From Jackrogersella multiformis (lineage: Eukaryota > Ascomycota > Sordariomycetes > Xylariales > Hypoxylaceae), in the NCBI GenBank assembly GCA_902806575.1, contig CADCXD010000008.1:2790001-2854000 (forward strand): a DNA stretch of 64,000 bases, read 5' to 3'. The notes under the pieces were generated by a model, which worked only from the letters and a program-made list of their open reading frames with translations, made no database searches and had not been told where the DNA came from. Below, piece by piece: positions 46,860 through 58,527 of the stretch (the first letter of the stretch is position 1; each line of letters opens with the position of its first letter). Made by a program: the position numbers and the translations under genes.

Positions 46860-48146
46860 CTACACGACAGCCATATGGATCTGCATCCCGTACTGACTCT
46901 CCCACTTGATCGGAACGCCTGGCGCGACGAAGAAGATGAATCCCTCCTCGAGCTGGTGGTCTATCCCGCCGGCGAACATCACTCCTTTTCCGGATGTCAC
47001 GATCATAACGGCCGGCCCTTCGCTTTCCGTAAGCTCTTCGCTGTCGCCGGCGCCTAGGTCTGCCTTGAGCATGTCGAATTCGCTTATCGGCGGCTTGTAC
47101 ACCACGGTCTTGCCCATCTTACTCTTCTCCGACTTCCGGCTCGGGAGACGGACGTCGTCCTTGCTGTGAGCCTTGAAAGTCAGGGTGTCCGCGAACACAT
47201 CGGCATTGGTGCGGTCGCCGGGCGGGCAGAAGCCGGCGTTCAGCACGTTGTTGCTGCGGGCCATGCACTCGACGATGTCGCCTGACAGGTACGCGTGGAT
47301 GCCATCCGCCGGGATCCATATCGCCTCCCCGGGCTCGAACACGAGGAAGTTCATGCACAGGAGAGCGACCAGACTGCCCGCGTCTTCCGGGCCGTACTGG
47401 TCTCGGAGACGAGGGAGCAGATCTAGAATGTAGGCCGCTTCTCCAAGTTCGTTTCTCGGAGTTTTCGATAAATCCGCCTGCACCCTCTTGACCGTCTCGA
47501 GGTCGGATTTGAGCAGATATCTGGTAACGGTCCGTAGCGTATCGTCTGTCCATTTTCCCGACTGCGTCGGGTCGAACTCCCGAAGCGGCTGTAGCTTGAA
47601 TAGGGGCGATATCTTGCCTAGCGGCTTGAACCCGGCGAATACCTCGAACCTGGACAGCGCAACCGCAATTTCCGGCTTGTGGTTGGGATCGGTAAAGTTG
47701 TCTGGGTCTTTCTCGTGAAGCTTAGTGGCGAGTTCCTTGTTGGGATGGAGCTGCAACGGGAGCGCCTTTGCGATCGATAGGATCTATGTCGTCCGGTGAG
47801 CGTTCGTTCCTTAGTAGAGCTTGCCTCGCTTTTCTTTATGAGCGGATCTTACCTTGGGCAAATACGGTAGCTGACTGTCAAACTTTTCGATCACCTTCTT
47901 CCCTAGAAGTTGCTCCTTGTTGCGCTGCAGCACCTCAGACAGCAGCTCGCCGGTGTCCAACTTACGGGCTGGGAAATCCGGATAGTCTCCGAACCACATC
48001 TCCGAGTAGTACTCGTCATCCTTGATATGAAAATCGATTCCGGGAGTCTGCGCACATAGTCGTGCTGCTAGTGACTGTTTGCCCTTCTTTCCCCAGGGAT
48101 AGTTATTGCAAGAGCCGCTCAGTTGGAATACGAGTTCGTGCGGCAT
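46860..48146 (-). CDS. PMI1: Mannose-6-phosphate isomerase
   Basis: Interconverts fructose-6-phosphate and mannose-6-phosphate, feeding GDP-mannose for glycosylation and the cell wall. Two exons, 48146-47853 and 47783-46860, with a 69-nt intron (GTAAGA...ATAG), give 405 residues, the usual size of type I PMI. Conserved are CNNYPWGKKG, EMWFGDYPDFPA, LPLQLHPNK and NHKPEIAVAL with the zinc ligands, and the active-site block GIHAYLSGDIVECMARSNNVLNAG. The C-terminal cupin reads GFIFFVAPGVPI. Zinc-dependent and cytosolic from family knowledge. Divergent from the DUF3292 gene. Confidence 0.95.
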
Positions 48147-48960
48147 CTCGAAGTTGTCGATGTGTATTTGATTACCTACCTAGCCTAGGTAGGTATGACT
48201 TCTCTGATTATCTACCTAGCTCTAAACTCAAGATCCTAAGTATAGCTAGCAGTTTATCTATATTAAGTTTCTCTTGCTAGTAATAAGTGATACTGACTCG
48301 ATCAAATAATTATTTATGACCGTGAGCGTTTGTTGTTCCGCCGCGCTCCTTCTTCTAGGTATTTACATTCTAGATCCGCTATCGTGATGTTTATATGTCG
48401 TCATAGAAGACGCCTACTGCACCAAGCCGAAGACCCTGCATATAAGACGTAACTGGTATGTAAGGGGCTTGGGTACCTATGTACCATGGTGTACGACTGC
48501 GACAGAAGCCCCTTTAGACGATCCAATTCGCTTCTCCTAAAGATATAGCGGAGCAATCGATGCCCGGAGGTTTGAAATGATTGGTTCCTTTGACCGCCTA
48601 CATAGATACCGATCGATCGATCATAAATGTGGCTGCCGCCCTACCAGCCTACCTAGTACCTAGTCCTGCCAGAGGCTTGGATAAATCGAAAGCGATTATT
48701 GGTCCCATCATGAAAGAAAGCCGCTCTTCGGGTGGCGCTAAAGAGTAAGACATAACTAACCTAGATTTTGACCAACCAGGCTTTGTCTTTGGAAAGCTAT
48801 CGACGTCATTAACTAGTATATCTAGGACCTCCTAGTTCCTAGGAATCCTATGCGGATAGTTTTTATTTTATATAATTCGTAAATGTCTGCCGTTAAAGAA
48901 AGCAGTATGCTAATGCTACAGCCTGTAAGGGACCCGGAGTAGCACGAAATTGCGAGCAAC
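48147..48960. promoter_or_regulatory. Divergent promoter region between PMI1 and the DUF3292 gene
   Basis: Contains an ACCTACCTAGCCTAGGTAGGTA palindrome-like run at about 48172-48195, and GGTACCTATGTACC near 48472-48485. AT-rich elsewhere. No gene seen. Confidence 0.45.
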
Positions 48961-51040
48961 ATGACAGAAGAACCTACACTTTCCCATTCTTTAGCGATAG
49001 AGCATCATGAAATAAAAGGCTTCAATCAAAGGGATTACGAAGAAGAAGTGTTAGACCTGGGTTGGAATGAGAAGAAACAGGAAATCTCTGATCCGATAAT
49101 AGGGGGGTTGGGCAACGAAGATCTGTGGCTCCTCATCCGGAGGTTCAATAAGGTACGGTTTTATTAGTCGTACCTTAAGTTAATTAAATGGATTGCTGAT
49201 AGAGCTAGATCCGAATAGCAAATATATCATGTCAAAGAAGCTTCTGTCGCGGTACCTGGGGACTTGGATCTCAACATCGCCGACGACGAGGAATTCTCCC
49301 CCGACAAGCTACGCGCCAACGTCGAACGGTTTTATACGACCATCGTCATCGGGCTGCTGGCCGCCGTCAAGCAGATAGCGCGACTGCGGTCATGGCGTGA
49401 GACTCGACGTACCTCGTGCTTCTGCGTGGTAAGGCGCCTAGCTCACCGGAGGTTCTTCTTCACTTATGTATGCTAACAAATGTATATAGGCTTACTTTAT
49501 CGCCTGGGTGTTTGATTTTATCACACCCCTCCTCGCCTTGACTTTGATCGCGTTGATAGCCTACCCACGATCAAGGGAGATTCTCTTCCCCCCTGCGCCC
49601 CTCGCGTTGGTGGACAGCAAATCCGGCGGCTTACAGAAACCTAAGGCCGGCGTTCTGGGCAGCACCGATAGCTCGACCGGGGCACCGCAGAACTTCAAAG
49701 GAGAAGCTGTCGAACAGGAAGCTAGCAATTTCGTCAACGGCTTCGCTTCTATCGTCGTGACGAGCGCCGCTGGGAAGAATCCACAAGCCGCGCTCCCGGA
49801 GGAAGCAGGGTCACTCGACGATGCCGTACCTGATCCGACCGGATTGGCTACGGCAGCTGCCGAGGCTAAGGATTCTGCGGCCGGAGACAAACCCGGAGCG
49901 AAGCATGATAAGACTAAGGTTCCCGTCGAGACCGCGATGTGGACAAAAATGAGACCTATTATGCACGGCATCGCCGACGTGTCGGATACTTGGGAGCGGT
50001 TCGCGAACGCCCTGTCGCCTACGCAGCCCTTCCCGAGAGAGGCCTATAGATTGAGGATTGCCGCTTTATTTGTTCCACTCTTGCTCATTTCCCTCTTCGC
50101 GACGTCGTACATGTTCGCGAAAGGGGTGGGCTTCGGACTAGGCTTCGGCTTCTTCGGGGATCCCATCATCAACCGCGGAATGGCGTGGCTCGACCATAGG
50201 TTCCCGAACTGGCAGAAGCTCCTCGAGCTCCGCAACACGATCCTGAAAGGTGTACCGACCAACGCGCAGCTGACCCTTACCCTACTTCGCGTAGGCGAGG
50301 CCAACAAGGCACCCCTGCCACCCCCGATGTCTATCAGCGAGCCGCCTCCAGATAAACCCGTCGAAGTCACGGATGCCGAATTGAGGGCGACAGGTGCCGA
50401 GCCGCCGCTAAACGCTACCGAGGAAGAGCTTCGAGAGGCCATGGAGCATGACCCGCAAACCGCACACGAGACTGGCGGGCCGGACATCGACGCTGCTAAG
50501 GACTCTAAGCACGGCAAGCGCGGTGGCAAGATCGTCGGTTTTTTCAAGGGGACTACGAAAGGCGCAGTCAAGGCGGTCATCGGCACCGACCACGCCCGAG
50601 CGAAGGCGGGCTCCGATCACGCGAAGAACCGTCTAGGTGCCGTGCCTCGGTCGAACATCAGCAGCGCCTCCGGACCGCTCGACTTCATGGGTCGGTACAA
50701 AGGCCAGAAAGGCCACGTCTACATCACGACCAAGTCGACGGTTCCGGCCATATCCTTCAGCGCAGACAAGACAATAGAGAAGATAGGGTCCGCAGAACGC
50801 GAGGACCTGCACCCGCTTTGGACGGTAGCCATAAACGACATTGCCAAGATCAGGAAGGTAGGCGGCTATGGGTGGAAGGCTAAGATCGTGGTGGGTTGGT
50901 CTCTGGGGAGGGAGGTGGCTGATGGTTTAGAGGTTACGGATAGGTCTGGTGACGTTTGGCTGGTGACGGCATTACCGATGAGGGACGAGCTGTTCAACCG
51001 CATTGTGGCTATCGGAGGGCAGAAATGGGAGGCTTGGTGA
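48961..51040 (+). CDS. DUF3292-type integral membrane protein
   Basis: Resembles the uncharacterised fungal DUF3292 family. Three exons, 48961-49152, 49219-49428 and 49490-51040, give 650 residues. The start region carries a charged YEEEVLDLGWNE segment, then DPIIGGLGNEDLWLLIRRFNK-QIYHV, which spans intron 1 and is the family mark. Hydrophobic segments are at about 137-160 (FIAWVFDFITPLLALTLIAL) and 325-350 (IAALFVPLLLISLFATSYMF), probably a membrane hairpin and anchor. The C-terminal third looks like a PH/GRAM-type fold: GHVYITTKSTVPAISFS...DIAKIRKVGGYGWKAKIVVGW. Such a domain would fit a membrane-contact or lipid-sensing role, but that is inference. Function is unknown. Confidence 0.82.
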
Positions 51041-51853
51041 GAGGCTCCAATGTGGATGTAAATGTATTCGTAGGAAGCTCTAGGTACCTGATTAGATACC
51101 TAGTCTCTGTTACCTTTTACGTTCCCGAGTCTTGATAGTTAAGAGCGTAGGAAAAAATAAATGATTCAGTTTCGAGGTTCCAAGAAACTAGGATCTTCCT
51201 GAACCCCCCTATTTATGTTGATCTCTAGTGACGTACGTCTCCTGTAGCATTACCACCCACTTTCACCTACATTCGAAAAATGGACGAACTTAGCCTCACG
51301 GATATGTCAAGACGATATTACCTACCTAATTACCCTACATATTTTCGTGCAATGTAACCCGAGTACTACCGTGTGACGTTATAAGGATTACTCACATCGT
51401 CTCGATTTAAACCTCGATCTCTCCCAAGAGCTACAAAGGGACACGGAGTAACACATCTTCGGAGTAGAAATGTTACATATCTTATTTAGATCGTTTTAAG
51501 CTTATCGAAAGAATAAAAATTTTCAACTTTCTACTTCTCAGCTATGCAAGCTACCTAGAATTAAGAATACGATTCTTATGCGTGTAAAGTGACATCGCAG
51601 TCGAAGATCACGAACTTGGAAGCATGATATAATAACATGACGCCAGCATATAACTTTATAAAAGGAGAATTTGGTTCCATTCGAAGTTTTGACATATGGC
51701 TACCTCCTAGGTATGGTTTATAATATGTACTGCACTTGGATGAAGAAACGTCGCTATCAACCTAAAACTCGTTATAATCACCCCTATCCACCAAGTATCG
51801 CCAATCTGAATCCAGAACAGGCCGAAAGCCGAAGCTTTCATCATTACTCTCTA
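51041..51853. other. Intergenic region with promoter of the Cys-rich gene
   Basis: AT-rich. CCTACCTAATTACC words occur near 51320-51335. The part from 51650 on is the likely promoter and leader of the small secreted protein gene. No other gene seen. Confidence 0.45.
51657..51665 (+). promoter_or_regulatory. TATA box (TATAAAAGG)
   Basis: A perfect TATA-type element lies 197 nt before the start codon chosen for the Cys-rich protein and 56 nt before an upstream in-frame ATG at 51713. Strong TATA boxes are rather rare in this window and fit a tightly regulated gene. Confidence 0.45.
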
Positions 51854-52240
51854 ATGTATCTTGCCGATCTCTTACCTCTGACAACCCTCCTCCTCCCCGG
51901 CGTTTTTGTACAAGCGTCCGGCTGTACCGAGGGCACTACCTGCAATTCGTGTGGCTGGTACTGCAACCAAGGATGCGACCCATTGCTAAACCGTACGGAA
52001 TGTGACCGGTGCCTATACTGCCGGCGGGAAAGCTCGGCGTGCAATTTTATGGATGTCAGTGACACAGGGACGCAAGATCCGCCGAGCGAGGAGCTGTGCG
52101 CTGCTTGCAACACGGGCCGCTGGTACCACGGCGACTGGTACTGCGTGGACAACTCTACGGGCCCGCCGCCTGGGTCTCCTCCTACTACGATTAAAACTAG
52201 CGGGACTGTGTTGGCGATGGGCGAGACTGGGATGTCTTAG
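51854..52240 (+). CDS. Small secreted cysteine-rich protein
   Basis: A single-exon gene for 128 residues. From the ATG at 51854, residues 1-21 are a signal peptide (hydrophobic LLPLTTLLLPGVFVQ, cut near ASG). The mature part has 12 cysteines in CxxxxxC, CxxC, CxxxC and CxxC spacings, with aromatic motifs GWYCNQGC and GDWYC. The end is Pro/Ser/Thr-rich without a membrane anchor. The frame is open upstream to an ATG at 51713, which would give an N-terminal extension and bury the signal; I prefer the later start. The family is not recognised. Size, cysteine content and export fit an effector-like or toxin-like secreted protein, or a cell-wall protein. This is inference only. Confidence 0.65.
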   Translation: MYLADLLPLTTLLLPGVFVQASGCTEGTTCNSCGWYCNQGCDPLLNRTECDRCLYCRRESSACNFMDVSDTGTQDPPSEELCAACNTGRWYHGDWYCVDNSTGPPPGSPPTTIKTSGTVLAMGETGMS

Positions 52241-53072
52241 GGAAGCTAGTCCACAAGAAAAAGGAGCGCGGGATAGGAGAGGTATCATGGTTGAAGTATA
52301 ACCCTATGAGCGAGCTGGATAACGACCGGAGAGTAATTTGGGCTGCAAGCAAACGAAATCACCGAAGTCATAGAATTTGTTAGATGACGGCAGCATGGCA
52401 GCAGCCGGGTTCATAACGACCACGGTGCCGATACCTACACGGGAGCTCATATTGATCAGTAATATGGCAAGATACCGAAATCTGATATCAAATACCTGCG
52501 ACCTCCCGTCAATGCTGTACTTAGGTATTGATATGAGCCGCCTAGCTTTGGTTTTGGTACCGTACCTACCTAGGTAAAGGTAGACGACTCCGTTTGTCGA
52601 ATCTAAGCCCACCCTCGGGATGTCTTCTTAGCCTAGGGTGGCCGCATAAATATGATGATCTAGCAGAGAAGCCGTCGACTTGACCATTAATATCTTCGGA
52701 TATCTAGCCCGATTAACATGCTCGACCTAGAAGACAAACACTTCCAACGGAAAGACGCTTTGCTACGATTGGAGCTTCGGAAGGCCACCTCTCGTATCAA
52801 CATGAGTGAATATAACACTCAAGATAAAAATGACCAATCATTAAGACCTTGTTGTCTGCCGTTTGCAAAAAGATTGGCGCTTTCTAGCCGGCTCTCTTAT
52901 GGAATCGAACCCCTTAACCTTAGGTTCTGGGGGAGTATATTTTATCTAGGCATTCTTGACGATGTTGTGTGAATCTTATTCCTCAAAATATCCCTAACCA
53001 CTTTGCTAACCCAAGTTTCCCTGTACTTGAAACTATCTATCAATCCACTATCAATTCACCATCAACATCAAC
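52241..53072. other. Intergenic region, no gene claimed
   Basis: Two open frames of 80-100 codons (52304-52612 on minus, 52718-52972 on plus) have no recognisable content. A TTCGATTCC element on the minus strand near 52905 resembles a tRNA T loop, but no cloverleaf can be built. The last 80 bases are pyrimidine-rich (CATCAACATCAACATG) before the dynamin-like start. Confidence 0.45.
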
Positions 53073-55505
53073 ATGACGGACTCCAACGCTGGATTGGGGA
53101 ATCAAGCTGTGCTAGCTAAGATTGACAAGCTCAGAGAGCTGAGCGTCAGTGCAATCATTCCTCTTCCGCAGGTACGTTCATACATCCCAGACGCCAAATA
53201 GCGGGTATCTGATCTCCTCGCAGCTCATCGTAGTAGGAGACCAATCTTCCGGGAAGAGCTCCGTTCTCGAGAGCTTGACCGGGTTCTCTTTTCCTCGAGC
53301 CGCTGGTCTCTGCACTCGTTACGCTACTCAGATAACATGTTATCGCGAACCGCAGAAGAGTGTCCACGTGTCGATTATCCCTCGCCCGGACGCGGATGAG
53401 GCACTCAAGTCGCGTCTCCTTAAATTCCAGCGTCAAGTCACGAGGATGGACAACAAGCGTCTTGCCAAGATATTCGAAGAGGTTTGCTCACGGAATTAAC
53501 ATCATCTTATGCTGTTAACTAATGCTTCTCCAAGGCAAATGATACGATGGGTCTTCGAATGAACCTAGCTGAAGGCAGCCCAGGTGTTGGGGCGTTCAGC
53601 CAGGACATACTAAAGATAGAAATCAGTGGCCCTGATGTAAACCCCACGCCGCCATTTGCGGCTTGACATGACGACTGACATATTTATAGCAAGCTCACCT
53701 TACGGTGATTGACGTCCCGGGAATATTTCGAGTCCCGACCCCTGGTAGGTTATCAAGAAGCGAATAATGAAGGGGCTTACTAACAATTCGCTAGGACTTA
53801 CCACCGAGAGCGATGTCACGATGGTTAGGAACATGGTAACATCGTATATGAACAATAGAAGGACTATGTATGTGTCCCAGCTTAAGATTGACCTTCCAAG
53901 CTGACTGATTATTAGCATTCTTGCAGTGATGCCATGCAATGTGGACATCGCTACTCAGGAGATTTTGAAGCTCGCCGAGGCCGCCGACCCAGATGGTGTT
54001 AGAACCATGGGCGTGCTGACGAAGCCGGATCTTGCCACCGAGAAGGCCACGCAATGCGCCGTCATAGAACTTGTTCAAGGAAAACGCAACAAACTGACTC
54101 TCGGGTACTGTGTTGTCAAGAATCGTAGCGCAGACGACGATACCTCGACAATGCACGATCGTCTTGCCGCAGAGAAAGCTTTTTTCACGGCCCCTCCTTG
54201 GTCGTCGGTGGCCGATCGCTGTGGTATCGCGTCTTTACAAGATCGTCTCGGCGAGCTGCTCATGGACATTTCGAAGCGCGAGTTTCCTCATGTAAAAGCG
54301 GAAGTCCAAAGTCGTCTACATGCCCGAAAGTCCGAATTAGAGGCAATGGGGCCATCCAGAGCCGACCAAAGCTCACAAAGACTTTACCTTGGAAAAATCG
54401 CTTCCAAGTTTCAATCTCTCACCCAGTACGCTCTCAACGGGTACTACACTGGAGATCCAATCTTTAAGTTGGAGCCAAGTTTGAAACTGGCAACACGGGC
54501 GCTTGAGTTGAATGACGCCTTGTCCAACGCCCTCTTGAAAAGAGGTCATAAGCGACACTTTGGTCCCAAAAGGGAAGACGAGGGAGAAGTATCTTCATTG
54601 CGCAAGGAGGGCAAGCTGTCCTTCGAAATTTCCCTTACCAAGTACCCAGAGATATCCGATATCATTCACACCGACGAGTACGAATGTGCCGAGCCCTTAG
54701 AGGGCCCGATCATAGACCACATCGTCAATGTGTATGAGTCTAGCCGCGGTCCAGAAGTTGGAACTGTGAGTGTTTCGCTTCATAGCAACTTCAAAATACT
54801 AACGAGTTGCCTTAGTTCGGGGGTCCGATACTGGCAACGGTATTTGAGGAGCAGTCAGAGAAATGGGTTCCATTAGTGCACTCACACACAAGCAAGGCTA
54901 TTGTACTAGTCCACGATTACATATTTCAACTTCTCGCGAAGCTCTGCCCGGAAAAACAAGTACGAAGCCAGCTATGGGATGGCCTTCTTCTCGACAAGCT
55001 ACGTGATGCTTATCGTCGAGCAACGATAAAAGCCAACTACCTCCTTACTGTCGAGCGTCAAGGCAGACCTAGCACCGTCAATCATAGATTCTACGAAAGC
55101 CTCCGAACTAAACGTATCCAGCGCACATCTGAATCCTTCAAGGATGATATCACTTCCTTTGACGGCAACGAAGAGAAGTATATACCCATCGGCAAGATCA
55201 GCCAACGCGTGAACGTGGATAACGTGCAGCAGATCTGCGAGGATATTTCGGATATCCTCATGACCTACTACAACACGTCTCGTGAGCGCTTTGCCGATAA
55301 CATATGTATTCAAGTCGTCAACGATTTATTGCTCGACGGCGACGAGAGCCCGCTTAGAATTCTCAGCCCCGAGTTCGCCATGAGCCTCGATGCCGAACAG
55401 CTGGAGATGATCGCAGGCGAGGATGCGGCATCGAAGCGCCAGCGTCAGACCTTGGCTCGGGAGATAGAGAGCTTGGAGGCAGCTACCAGGGTTTTGAGAG
55501 CTTGA
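53073..55505 (+). CDS. Dynamin-family GTPase (Mx-like)
   Basis: A large GTPase that remodels membranes or forms assemblies upon GTP hydrolysis. Seven exons, 53073-53171, 53224-53481, 53535-53636, 53690-53744, 53795-53867, 53916-54765 and 54816-55505, give 708 residues. G1 is GDQSSGKSS (38-46), G2 covers the T in LCTRYATQI, G3 is DVPG (161-164), and G4 TKPD (231-234). The middle domain follows, with FGGPILATVFEE after intron 6, and a GED-like C-terminus (ERFADNICIQVVNDLLL...IESLEAATRVLRA). There is no PH domain and no proline-rich tail, so it belongs with the fungal Mx-like group and not with classical endocytic dynamin. Intron density is higher than in its neighbours. Cellular role unknown. 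Confidence 0.9.
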
Positions 55506-56452
55506 TCATTCTGCGGAATTACCTATCAACATGCAGAATAATGGGATTGCGAATTCTTAATGAAAGAATAAGATCGCTCTGGATATCTGAGTATGTATTT
55601 CTTGTACCTCGCGATAGACGAGTAGTTCATTAGATGTACTGTATCTTGGCTTCTCGCTCTCACTTGGTACTGTAGAGGTTACTTGTTAACATCAGATCCT
55701 ATAGTGAGGAGAGAAGAGATCAGCTTTCATCTGAGTTGAATTATTCGACTGCCCACTCGTTATTCCGTGATATCATTCCGCGGGTTGTTTTCCCCTACGC
55801 CCTCCTGTCACTTCTCCCTCCCTCCCTCCCTTCGGCAGATTTCTCCGCACATCCCCAATATCTCTCCGCAGCCATCTTCCCTCTGTATTCTCAAATGGCG
55901 AGTCTGAAACTATAAGCATATAGGTACGTACATTACCAGCCACCGCCAGCCCAGATGTATCATGCGCGAAAGGAACCATCTCGTCACGTCCGAATACCGT
56001 GCTGCGTTGATCGTGGCAACTGCAGGGCGTTGGAACTAGGACTATTTGGGTATAAGCGTGGCATATTGAGCCTATGAATCTGCAGCCTCTAGCCTGTAGC
56101 CTGCTGTAGGGCGGCAGGGCGGATACGAATCCGAGTTGGAGTTGGAGGCTATCAAAGACAACTCCGAGGAGTACAGTACATAGCTACCTACCTAGCATTA
56201 TATGAGGTGGCCGCGAATACATCTACGTCCTTACAGACCATACTACTAGAAATCACACTCAGATACTCCCAAATCAAACCTGACGAACTTGTAAAACATA
56301 AAGCAAGGTCTAATTTCTCTGTCTAATATTAAAGCATCGCAGCAGTCTGATGCTCAGGAAGCTAACGTAACGTACATTCGTCCATACCGCCTACGTCAGC
56401 GGCTAACCCCTTTCTCCAATTTTCAAATTTCCCCACCGGAGGCTCGCGGCAT
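55506..56452. other. Intergenic region between convergent genes
   Basis: A pyrimidine tract (CTCC)n lies at 55814-55832, and an ACCTACCTAGC word near 56184-56195. No gene seen. Confidence 0.45.
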
Positions 56453-57238
56453 CTAGTCAACTCTGACTCGCTTCTTAGACTCGCCATTTCCGTTGGCGTG
56501 GCCGTTCTCCCCCTGAGCAGAGAAATACTCCAGGCTCCCCTTGGGGTCGGCCTTCATGCCCTTGCTGCCGTTCTGCCAGCCGGCGGGGCACACCTCGCCG
56601 TGCTCGTCGGTGAACTGGAACGCCTGGACGAGGCGGATGGTCTCCTCCACGTCGCGGCCGACGGGCAGGTCGTTGACGGTGATCTGTCGCAGCACGCCCT
56701 TGGGGTCGATGATGAAGAGGCCGCGGAGGGCTACGCCTTCGTCCTCGATGAGCACGCCGTAGCTGCGCGAGATCTTGTGGGACTTGTCAGCGACGAGGGG
56801 AAGCTGCAGGTCGGAACCTAGACCGCCTTGCTTGCGAGGCCTCTCGGTCCACGCGAGGTGGGAGAAGTGGGAGTCGGTGGAGATGCCGAGCACGGTGGTG
56901 TTGATGTCGCGGAAGCGCGGCAGAGCGTCGTTGTACTGGATGATCTCGGTAGGGCAGACAAAGGTGAAGTCGAGCGGGTAGAACAGGAGGACAACCCTTT
57001 GGGAGAATATGTTAGCTACTTAGGTAGGAGTGGTATTTACTCGACTGTTGGGACGGGTACTTGGGACGGGTACGGGGATGAGGATGGGGACGGAGAATAT
57101 GAGTGAAGCTGATAACAGAGACACATACCACTGGCCGAGATAGTCTGATAGGGAGATATCCTTGAACTCGCCGCCGGGGAAGATGGTGGTTGCTGTGAAG
57201 GCCGGAGCCGGACGTTGCACAAAGGCGGTAGAAGACAT
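56453..57238 (-). CDS. TSA1: Typical 2-Cys peroxiredoxin (thioredoxin peroxidase)
   Basis: Reduces H2O2 and organic peroxides with thioredoxin as donor; cytosolic by family. Two exons, 57238-57129 and 56996-56453, with a 132-nt intron, give 217 residues. The start is VQRPAPAFTATTI, and the peroxidatic Cys is C51 in FVCPTE. The resolving Cys is C173 in GEVCPAGW. The GGLG motif (94-97) and the C-terminal YF (EYF, around 192-193) are both present; these mark peroxide-sensitive 2-Cys peroxiredoxins that can be over-oxidised. A C-terminal extension rich in Gly/Asn/Lys/Arg (HANGNGESKKRVRVD) is longer than in yeast Tsa1. Confidence 0.95.
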
Positions 57239-58527
57239 CGTGAATGTGTTGGTGATGATTGAGGGTATTGGATATTGGTGTTGTTAGTCGTTGACGGAAA
57301 CGATGACTACGATGATGATGATCACGACGATGGTGGTGATGAAGAGTTGGATGTTCAAGTTTGGGTTTGTCTGGGTCTAAGTCTGAATCGTCTCGATGAA
57401 GTGAGAAGAGGAAAACTTTGGAACTTTGGAAGGTTCGATATTCTTATCTCTGCCAGAAGCAAACAGCAACCGGTAGAACGGGCAACGACGGGGGTCGTGC
57501 ATACCTAGGAGGTGGTAGGTACCTGTGGCTGCTGTGGTAATCCCCACAGGTTGCTCCTTGTCATCATTTCGCTAATCCTAACTTAGACACTTATTACTAG
57601 ACTCTTTCACCATCGCGTGATTATCGCCCGTCGGCCTGTCCTGCAAACGCGTCTGCCCCACCTGCACTTTCCCTCCTCTTTCCTTGCTCTTTCCCTCCTC
57701 GAGGCATGAAAAGTCCTAACCCAGCTTCGAATCATCCAGCAACCGTGAATTGACCAATCAAAGACGAGACTACAGACCGTTTACAGCAAAGCCGGTATTT
57801 CTTACTCTATCCTTGGCGCGGGATAGAGGGAGTTTTTACTAACCATCAGGGGCAGATTTATAAATTTAGAGAGGCTCTAAGTGGCCATCGCGACTTGTGT
57901 ATGTGTATGGTACTGTATGCCATTTATGAACGAAATAGGTATCCCTTTTTTTGCATCTTACCTTTCGAGTCCACTGTTTATATGGGATATTTAGGATACT
58001 TGCCTCGTTGAGACGCGCAAATAATGGGTCGGCAGGGATTTATTTTCGTCGAGACGAGATTCAGCATTATTTGAACTTCACAATACTCCGATTTCGGAGT
58101 AGACATAAATTAGTGAAGGTACCTAGGTACGTAAGCCCGGCATCCGGGTAGCTTCCCAGCTGGATGGGATCGTCTTCCTAACATTAAACCTTGTACATGT
58201 TGTACGAGCGAATTGAGTACCTAGGTACTTTAGATGTTTAGGTAATCGGCTGGTGTCTCGATATATTATGAACCGTATCACAACTTGGTGGTTTAACATC
58301 ACGGCTCCGACTTGGAAGTAAGTACAGCACAATCACTCGTTTTGTATTTTGTATCTACCTAGGTAGGTAGGTATGGATATCACTGTTATACGAGTGAGTA
58401 CCAGGTAGGCATCATCGAATCACGGCTCCGCCACTGTTCCCATAACCTCAACATCTAGTATTTAAATATCTCTAGCTTAATACGCCGCGGCGATTTCTTT
58501 TGGTGTACTTACACCAGAGCAAAGACG
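57239..58527. promoter_or_regulatory. Peroxiredoxin promoter region and further intergenic sequence
   Basis: The part next to the peroxiredoxin start holds GATGATGATGA-type repeats (57300-57345) that are probably leader. A CCAATCA box lies at 57754-57760. CCTAGGTA words occur at 58119-58130, 58219-58229 and 58357-58372. No intact gene seen. Confidence 0.45.

Noticed and set aside
52880..52935. tRNA-like T-loop (GGTTCGATTCC) on the minus strand
   Set aside because: No acceptor, D or anticodon stems can be paired around it, and it is not flanked by a T-run terminator.
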